From: Emydura subglobosa
Lineage: Eukaryota > Chordata > Testudines > Chelidae
DNA length: 64,000 nt
Direction of reading: 5' to 3'
Assembly (NCBI GenBank): GCA_007922225.1
Contig: ML680053.1
Location: 14,949,877 to 15,013,876, forward strand
In this document: positions 57,056 to 64,000 of the stretch, in pieces
How the letters are laid out: every line of letters begins with the position of its first letter
Position numbering within the stretch: position 1 is the first letter of the stretch
Notes under the pieces: generated by a model
Told to the model about the DNA's origin: nothing
The model's input: the letters and a program-made list of their open reading frames with translations, nothing else
The model's database searches: none
Translations under genes and position numbers: made by a program

Positions 57056-58547
57056 CTTTGGTTTTTAAGCTTTTAAAGCCATTCCCTTACTTGTTTTGTT
57101 CTCTAGCTAAGCTCAGAAGAAATGCAAAGCTTTTATCTAGCTTTACAAAAGCAATGCATGTTTTATTTATACAATCCATTTCTGTTTCAGCAGTTGGCAT
57201 AATGCTAGAAAAGCTTAATAGTGCTTCATGGGTAACTGTACTACACTTTTCCATATCTTTCTGCTGATGTCCTTTGAGCTCTGCAAGGTATGGTCTGAAA
57301 GCAGCTATGCAGAAGAATATTTCCTAGTTGTTTACATAGCATTTTCCCAAATATATTCTAAAGAGATTTATTTCCCTATTGTCCAGAAGCTTTTATGAAG
57401 ACCCATGCTGACATCCCAAGCCATCGTATTTCTTACAGGTGGTATGTATTTTTTCCCTGTGCAGCTTGTAAATTTAATCTAAACCGGTTTAATAGAAAAG
57501 TTTAATATTCACTGTCAATTGGTGAGCTGTAGGAAGGTAATTTAATGCAAAAACTATTCTTACAGGAGAGTTTTAACATAGCCATTCTGCTTGCCAAATG
57601 AACGTGCCACCTAGAACATTGCTGGTAGCAATATTGTTCATTGGAGCTGTGGATAATTCAGAAGAAAGGGGACGGGAGGAAGGTTCAATTTATTTGCAAT
57701 GAGTAATTAAACCAGCCTTAATCAGGATCAACATCCTGACAGAAAGATGTACTAGACTGTGTAATTCTCCCAAGGAAATGGGGAGTTCCAAATGATGTCT
57801 AAAAACTAAACTGAACAAAGCGCTGATAAACATATTTTCAGGCAACAATTCACTGCTTGCAGAGGGATACGCTAGCTAGACATCTTGGGTTTTTTCTGTC
57901 TGACTTTCCTGACTGTATTTGACTGCACAACAATAGGATCATCAAACTAGTTCTGTGTAGTTGGGTTACGAATTCTAAGACCAAGTAATTCATTCAAGTG
58001 GAAGAACTAACTCAGTTGCTGCTGGAAAAAACAGCATAATGTTCCTGCTAGAACTAGTGTTCAACAGATCTTGATGTTTGGTAGGTAAGTGCAGTAAGTT
58101 CCATATTTGTGAAAGGACAGAGAAGGAAACTGGAATAGGAGAAAACTCCTACAGCCTGGGAACAGAACTTTTGAGATTTCACTTGAAGGAGATGAACTTG
58201 GTGATGTTTAGGGCTCAAAAGTTTTCGGGGTATCCTAAATGTTTTGGGAAGCCACAAAATGATCAACTATAAAAAACAACCTCCATCCCAGTTCCACACT
58301 TAGATCCCTTCTGGGAACAGGCCAGGCTGGGAATAAAAGAATTTGCTGTGGCTGGGGACAAACAGTGTAATATTGTGCCAGAGTGAAACTGGCCATGTGC
58401 AGAGGGCCAGCACAAGGCACAGGCTCCAGTTAAGTGCCAGTTAATAAACCCTAAAAATAGGATTTCATGGATGCACAGATTGTGTTGGGTGAATTTCATT
58501 TATATGGAGAAAGAGATAGGATAGTCTGATAATCTGAAGAATATGTG
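57056..58547. other. No recognised gene
   Basis: Unique AT-rich sequence. Frames at 58054-58499 overlap on both strands without a motif. Confidence 0.4.
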
Positions 58548-58780
58548 GGAAGCAGCGTGGTCTAGTCAAAGGAGAAGACTAGAATCAGAAGATCTTGTCT
58601 CTAATCCTGGTTCTGTCACGGACCTGTGCAATCTAAAGTCACTGTACTTCTCTGTACCTCCCACTATTTGTTTGTATTGTCCATTTATACTGTAAGGCTC
58701 TCTGGGGCAGGAACTCTCTATGTGTTTGGACAGTGCTTAACACAATAGGGCCTCGATCTTGTTTGGGAGCACCTAGACTC
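58548..58780 (+). mobile_element. MIR-like SINE, nearly full length
   Basis: 'gcagcgtggtctagtcaaagg', 'aatcctggttctgtcacgg', 'agtcactgtacttctctgtacc' and the tail 'ggaactctctatgtgtttgg', 'acagtgcttaacacaatagg' cover head, core and tail. Confidence 0.85.
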
Positions 58781-61084
58781 AACAGAAATGATAATATTAC
58801 ATGACTGTAATGTTTTCATGGACAAAATATAAAGCTCTACATTTTCTTTACACTGATGACATTTTGAAAATGCTAAAATTGTGGCGCTTATTCTTATGTC
58901 TTGAATGGCGACAGAAAAACAAAAAAAGTTCAAAATTCTTGCCAAACTATTCCATTCAATTTTCACTGACGAACTCATGCAAAATCATCTCCTGAGAGCA
59001 TAATGAATGCATTTAAACAAATTGTCATCCATGCATTACTGCAAAATAAATTAAACTCACCTCTAGTTAATAAGTGTACCTTTCTCAAAATTAAGCTACC
59101 AGCAATTTAAATATTTATGATAGTAAGAGAGGAGGAAAAAAAATGGAAGAATTTATTGTTCTGTTCTTCTGTAGAGTAGGTTCAGGATCAGAAACAAAAT
59201 GCTTTTAACTACTGATTAGTAGATTTTACTCACTTTTTACCCCTTTGCATAGTATTCAGCTCTAGAGACTTTCATGCCCTGTCTCCATTGGAGGTGAAGG
59301 CCCCTTGTGGCCAAGAAATGGTACAGGATAAACTCTTGGAAGATTTTTCAGTGCTCCACACACAGCCAATATTTCAGTATCTACGGTGTCCTGAAGAAAA
59401 GCTACCGTAGAGTGTTTCTGATTTAAAATCTTTTGAAGCACAAGTGGGCCTAAATATGAAATCTACTCACCAGTTTAGCAGGAGACCATGGTTAGCCATG
59501 AGGAAGCAAGGTACTTCAGAAGATACAAAAACATGTAAGACTGACAATTCGAAATTGCCAGCTGATGGGAAAACAAAGTCTACTTTAGAATATGTGTCTC
59601 TGAGCAAAATTTCCTAATTTAACCTTCTTTCCCATAGTCACTGTTCACTGCAAAAACACAGGGGGGAGGGACAAGGTTATGATAACTTTCGCTGGGATTA
59701 ATAAAACAAATAGAGCCAGAGGGGAAGGATGCCCAAGGCAAGCAAACACCAGGAGACAGTTCCTGAAGATAATCTGTCACGAAGACTTTTTTTCTCCTGA
59801 TGCATGAGTTTGCATCTGCCATGTGGTTTCCACGTCAAAAGAGAAGAGAGCTGAAAGGACACTGAAGACATCGCAGGGCACTACTCATGCCAGAGAGCCA
59901 GCCACATTTGAGCTTAGAGCCCATTGTATTGTTTAGTTTAGTTTTTTAAAGTTGAAGCATTTCTAGTCACTGCAAAAACAAATTTAAACAAGAGACTTAT
60001 ACAGACAGTTTTGGGGGTTCTGCTACACTCAGCAAACCAGCAAATATCCACCTCTCCATCCCACAGGCACTCAGAGAACAGACAACCTGTATACAGCCTG
60101 CTCTGGTAGTGGTATTTTAATGTCTAAACAAATAGGAAACTGTGCTCTCAATAAAGCAATATAGTATTTATTCAACTATTTATGGTGCTTATATGGCTCA
60201 CCATCACCATATACCCACAGTGGGCTACATCCTCATGGGACTAGATAGGTGGCCCAGGGTATTCCACTAATGCCTGGGTCAGAGGCTCCCTATTCCAAAA
60301 GATGCTGTTCCTTTTCATTCCTTACTTGTGGATAATACAAACTCAGAATAGAAAAGAGTAGCTGACTTACTCTTCTAGCAGCTAAACAAAGGAACAAAAC
60401 AGAGAGATACATAATGAAGAAACATAGCATTTCTACACCTACCTAGGTATCTGACTCTTGACGAGCAGGAGCTGAGGTTTCAGAAGATAAACCCAAACGC
60501 TCCTGTGCTTCACACCTCCATACTGCCTTAGAAATATACAGCATTTACATTCTGTGAAATTGAGAAGAGTAACACTAATTTATTTTAATGAAGTTATTTA
60601 AAGATTACTTCTCACCAAGAGCTGCACACCATGAATAGATCAGTTCCAGGATAGAGATTCAGAGACATAATAAAACTTTTGACAAGCTTCTTACAAGCTG
60701 TAAATTTCTCCCCAGCAATATGAAAGCATGAGCATTTGTTGGATAAACTCATAAGAGACATAAATACCAGTTGTCACTGCATGTGATAGTACTAGGCAGG
60801 GAATGTGATATAAATAAAATTTAACACGGCAGAAATGTGTTAATGTCTGCAAAAGCCGCTGAGACAGCTAAACCTCTGATGAAAACAAAATCTTTGTGCT
60901 GAGTGGGGAAACAAAGAAATCAACAGGAAAACAAAAGCATGGTTTTATGACACACCGTTATATGAATGGTGCAAAACCCAAAATGCCAAACAAAAAAGAG
61001 AATGAGTTCGTTCCACTACAATCATATACATAAAACACCTGTCAAACACCAGCAAACACACAAAGCATAGGCCTTCAGGCCTAG
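58781..61084. other. No recognised gene
   Basis: AT-rich unique sequence. No motif found on either strand. Confidence 0.4.
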
Positions 61085-61635
61085 GGTGAATAGGCTGCCA
61101 CCCCAGGAGTGTGGTCACTGACAGGGGAGGTAGAAGGACTGGGACCCATCCTACTCCACCGGTTCCCAGCCCAGGGCCTTAACAGTGGCAGGGGATTCTG
61201 CCACTGGGTCAGTGGGGATTCTGCCGAAATACCATGACTTGTACTGCAACAGCACAACCTGATTAATGTATGGTTCCCCTGGGCTACTTCCTACCACAGT
61301 CCATTGGTGTGGCTTCATAATCTGTGGGTCCTCAATCTCCTCGGGGTAAGTGGAGGATGACAGTCCCAGCAACTCTTCCCCACTCTTAGTCTCCTCATGG
61401 GGCAAGGCAGGGCACTGTACAGTTCGGTTCTGGTCCAGAGTCCTGCAACAGGCTAGAGACGTTTGCCTCCTTTGTTGGCTCCAACCCAACTGAGCTGAAA
61501 GGCCCGCCTCTGATACTTCCTGTCCTTCCCCTTTGCTTCTGATGGGGGGGTGGGATGGCTTGGCTTCACCCACCAGGTAGTGTGTAGTGGTTCCACCCCA
61601 TCAGGACCAGAGGGAGGCCACTCTGTCTCACTACA
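61085..61635 (-). mobile_element. Diverged relative of LTR-like family 1, copy C
   Basis: The right end 'aggccactctgtctcactaca' parallels the 'aggccactgcgccttcctaca' end of copies A and B. 'gcccagggccttaacagtggc' and 'ccactgggtcagtgggg' (61170-61215) parallel 'gcccagggccctagcagtggc' in them. The minus frame 61151-61573 (140 codons) has GEELLGLSSSTYPEEIEDP, aligning with the end of the acidic frame. No target duplication or TATA box found and the left boundary is uncertain. Older than A and B. Confidence 0.65.
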
Positions 61636-64000
61636 CTGATCAATTTTTCAATCTGTCTTTGGGCTCACTGGACATATATTTAGTTCTTGGTCAGAACACG
61701 CAGTTACTAACAAGTCTGATCAGTAATTCCAAGTTGTGAAAAAGCTTCTTCTGGCCAGGAAGTGAAAGGATAGGCCTTAAATACATGTTCAACTCTGAGT
61801 AATGGCTCCAGAAACTGCCTCCAGAAACTATGGGGATGGGACATGCTCATAAATGAGGGTCAGTGGACATGCCTACCCAATGGAGAATCCGACAGATACA
61901 CAGCACACTTCCTCAGCCAAACTATTCAGGCCAGAAAAATACACCTTCAAACTCATTAGAATAAGAATCCCCCTCACCTAGCTACTCCACATCCCTTAAC
62001 CCCTCCCCACCATCTCACCTGGCATGAATGTGAGCTGTGCAGTGTCCTCAGGTCCAAGAGTGAGATGGCAGTTCCAGGACATTCTCTGGATGAACATAAT
62101 GTAATAAAGCAGATTTTGGAAAAGTTTGCAAGAGGGAAATGGGCACAAGGAAAGAAATGGTAAAATTGGAGGCCATTTTGATTGGAATGGGGAGAGAGAA
62201 GGCTTAGTACCATAGAGGGCAGGAGATGAGGGCCTAGCTAGACAGAACAGTTCACATTCATAAATCAGCCAACAAAGACACTGGCTAAGGGTGATTGAGA
62301 CAAACATTAATGAAACCTCCTCGCACACATTCTTCATGGAGTACTGTAGCTCTAAGATACCTACAGAAATAACTGGGTTCTAACATGCAGACGCAAATGT
62401 CAGTCAAGTGTGAATCATTTTCATGACATCTCATGAGCTTGTCTGTAGGTTCAACAAATATTGACCTAATAAATTGTAATAACAAGAGTGATTAAAAGAC
62501 ATATGACATCACAGTGAGCCATACCCAAAACTGGGCCTAAACATCTCCCTAAATCCACAACAACCAGACCCAGAACATCTAGATAACTGTCAGATAGAAA
62601 ATACTTTGATCCTTTAGATGACAACTGAATCCTGACCAAGTCTTTTGTTAGTGTCACCATCAACTAATTCCCTAAAACCTGTTAGGGCTCTCCCCTTAGT
62701 TCTTGGTTTGCTGACAGAAGCAGAAGTCCAGAGTCCAGTAGCAGGCAATACAATGGGTTTATTGGGATAATCACACAAGCATCAATTCCAATTCTTCACA
62801 CCAGTAATTTTTCCTACCACCTACTTCCTGTTTGACCTCAGTTTTTATAGTATATCTTAACCAATAATTTTAAAAAAATTACAAGGTAATTCTTTAACCA
62901 ATTTTAACATATTGTAACATAATTTTCTGACCAATCATACCCCACCACCTTAATTGATTACAATTAACTTTGGGACAGACAGAAACAATCAAAGAATCAG
63001 ATAGAAATTATCATAACAGTGGGTACCATAATGACCAAACAATACAAAATGTAGATTCTACAACTACAACTGTTGACGTGTTTATAAACTAGACAGAATG
63101 CTCTCAAACAAAGTTTTCTTTAAGCATTCTAGGATCTTTTCTTTATCTGGAGGTGTTAGACTGGATTGCCTTCTTAACCGCCTAGTATTACCTTGTTTTA
63201 ATGTAATTTGTTTGGAATGTGTGGATCTGACTGCACGCTTCCCAGCTTATGGCTGCCACTGCTGCTTCTGTTTTTGCTTAGCCAAAGTACAAGGCCTCAA
63301 ACTGTCACAGTAAGAGAAGGCCCATAGACAGGCACCCTGTGATTCTGAGTCTTTGTTTCTATATCTCTGTAACTAGCTAAGTGATAAGAATATACTTAAA
63401 AATTATAGACCTTTACAGGCAGGCCTGAATATCTATATTCAAACTGCAACCATCTTTTGAATCAGCTGTGCACAAAGCAAAGGTAGATGAACCAAACAAG
63501 TGGGTATTTGAGGGTCTGGAAGACTGTAGATTCAAATTGTACATTGATGATATGGATGTTTCGAATGTGCAGGAAAGAGCATGAATAAGAGCCTCAGATG
63601 TTATGAAAAGCAAGACAGAACAGCCTAAAATCCAGTTCTAGGGTTAAGCAAGTTCTGTATAATAACCACGGATGTATTTTGAGACAGGAAAGTGTTGCTG
63701 GGATAAGGAGAAAACGGAAATAGATTCTTTGATATTGTCAAATATATGGGGAAAAAGTCATATACAGGTTGTCATCGAAACTGACATTCAGCAATTACAA
63801 GAGCAGAAAAGAACCCTGAATGGCACAGAACATAAACTAAAAATTAGCAAAGTAAAAAAATCACTAAATGACAGTTAGAAAGAAACATGAGGATTTGAAA
63901 GGGTAAAAATATCTGTAGGCTCATCAAAATCAGGAATGAGAGCATCAATATTCTATAGCAACAATCTGTGCACCACAGGCTCTGACAATTCTCCTAAGTT
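61636..64000. other. No recognised gene
   Basis: Unique, mostly AT-rich sequence. Overlapping frames at 61974-62663 and 63098-63878 show no domain. Confidence 0.4.

Noticed and set aside
1..64000. CRISPR arrays, bacterial operons, phage
   Set aside because: No spaced direct repeats of the right kind; sequence composition and repeats are vertebrate.

Overview
The window looks like non-genic nuclear DNA from a sauropsid vertebrate, most likely a turtle, with a crocodilian or bird as the alternative. At least a dozen CR1 LINE fragments carry the sauropsid-type 3' ends, and there are many MIR-like SINE relics, TG...CA LTRs with 5-bp target duplications, a Tx1-type LINE and palindromic amniote repeats. 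I found no intact host gene, no recognisable host exon, no tRNA or rRNA gene and no CRISPR. Almost every open frame longer than about 60 codons lies in a decayed retroelement or is a chance frame.

Layout. 1-9 kb: sparse old repeats and a CR1 relic (1.6-3.0 kb). 9-14.8 kb: a nested retroelement cluster. A Ty3/gypsy-like fossil is split into a gag/protease part (about 9.0-9.8 kb) and an integrase part (13.3-14.3 kb). Between them lies a minus-strand, non-CR1, two-ORF LINE (9.9-13.3 kb) with a CCHC-knuckle ORF1 and an APE-type endonuclease, itself invaded by a CR1 3' end (10.3-10.8 kb). 15-25 kb: MIRs, one CR1, palindromic repeats, a Harbinger-like MITE and a (CA)21 tract. 25.7-27.1 kb: a GC-rich LTR-like element with TSD GGGAG, a 41-bp VNTR and an assembly gap. 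29-38 kb: CR1s, MIRs and a perfect 25-bp palindrome. 38.4-41.5 kb: a CR1 interrupted by a second copy of the same LTR-like family (TSD CTGAT). 43-44.3 kb: a MIR invaded by a CR1 fragment and by a 744-bp solo LTR (TSD GGCTA). 45.6-48.7 kb: three CR1 pieces, one of which is the ORF1 SGNH-esterase domain with its catalytic residues still legible. 48.9-50.7 kb: an LTR relic followed by the 3' half of a Tx1-like LINE. 52-64 kb: sparse, with two older CR1s, MIRs and a diverged relative of the 25.7-kb LTR family.

No gene set works together here. The interest lies in nesting order, unusual retroelement lineages and retained protein motifs. The best candidates for something under-described are the acidic, in-frame 45-bp-repeat reading frame shared by the LTR-like elements at 26.3-26.8 kb and 39.5-39.8 kb, and the non-CR1 LINE at 9.9-13.3 kb. 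Family names come from recognising protein and DNA patterns by eye; no database search was possible, and most boundaries are good only to a few tens of bases unless a TSD is stated.
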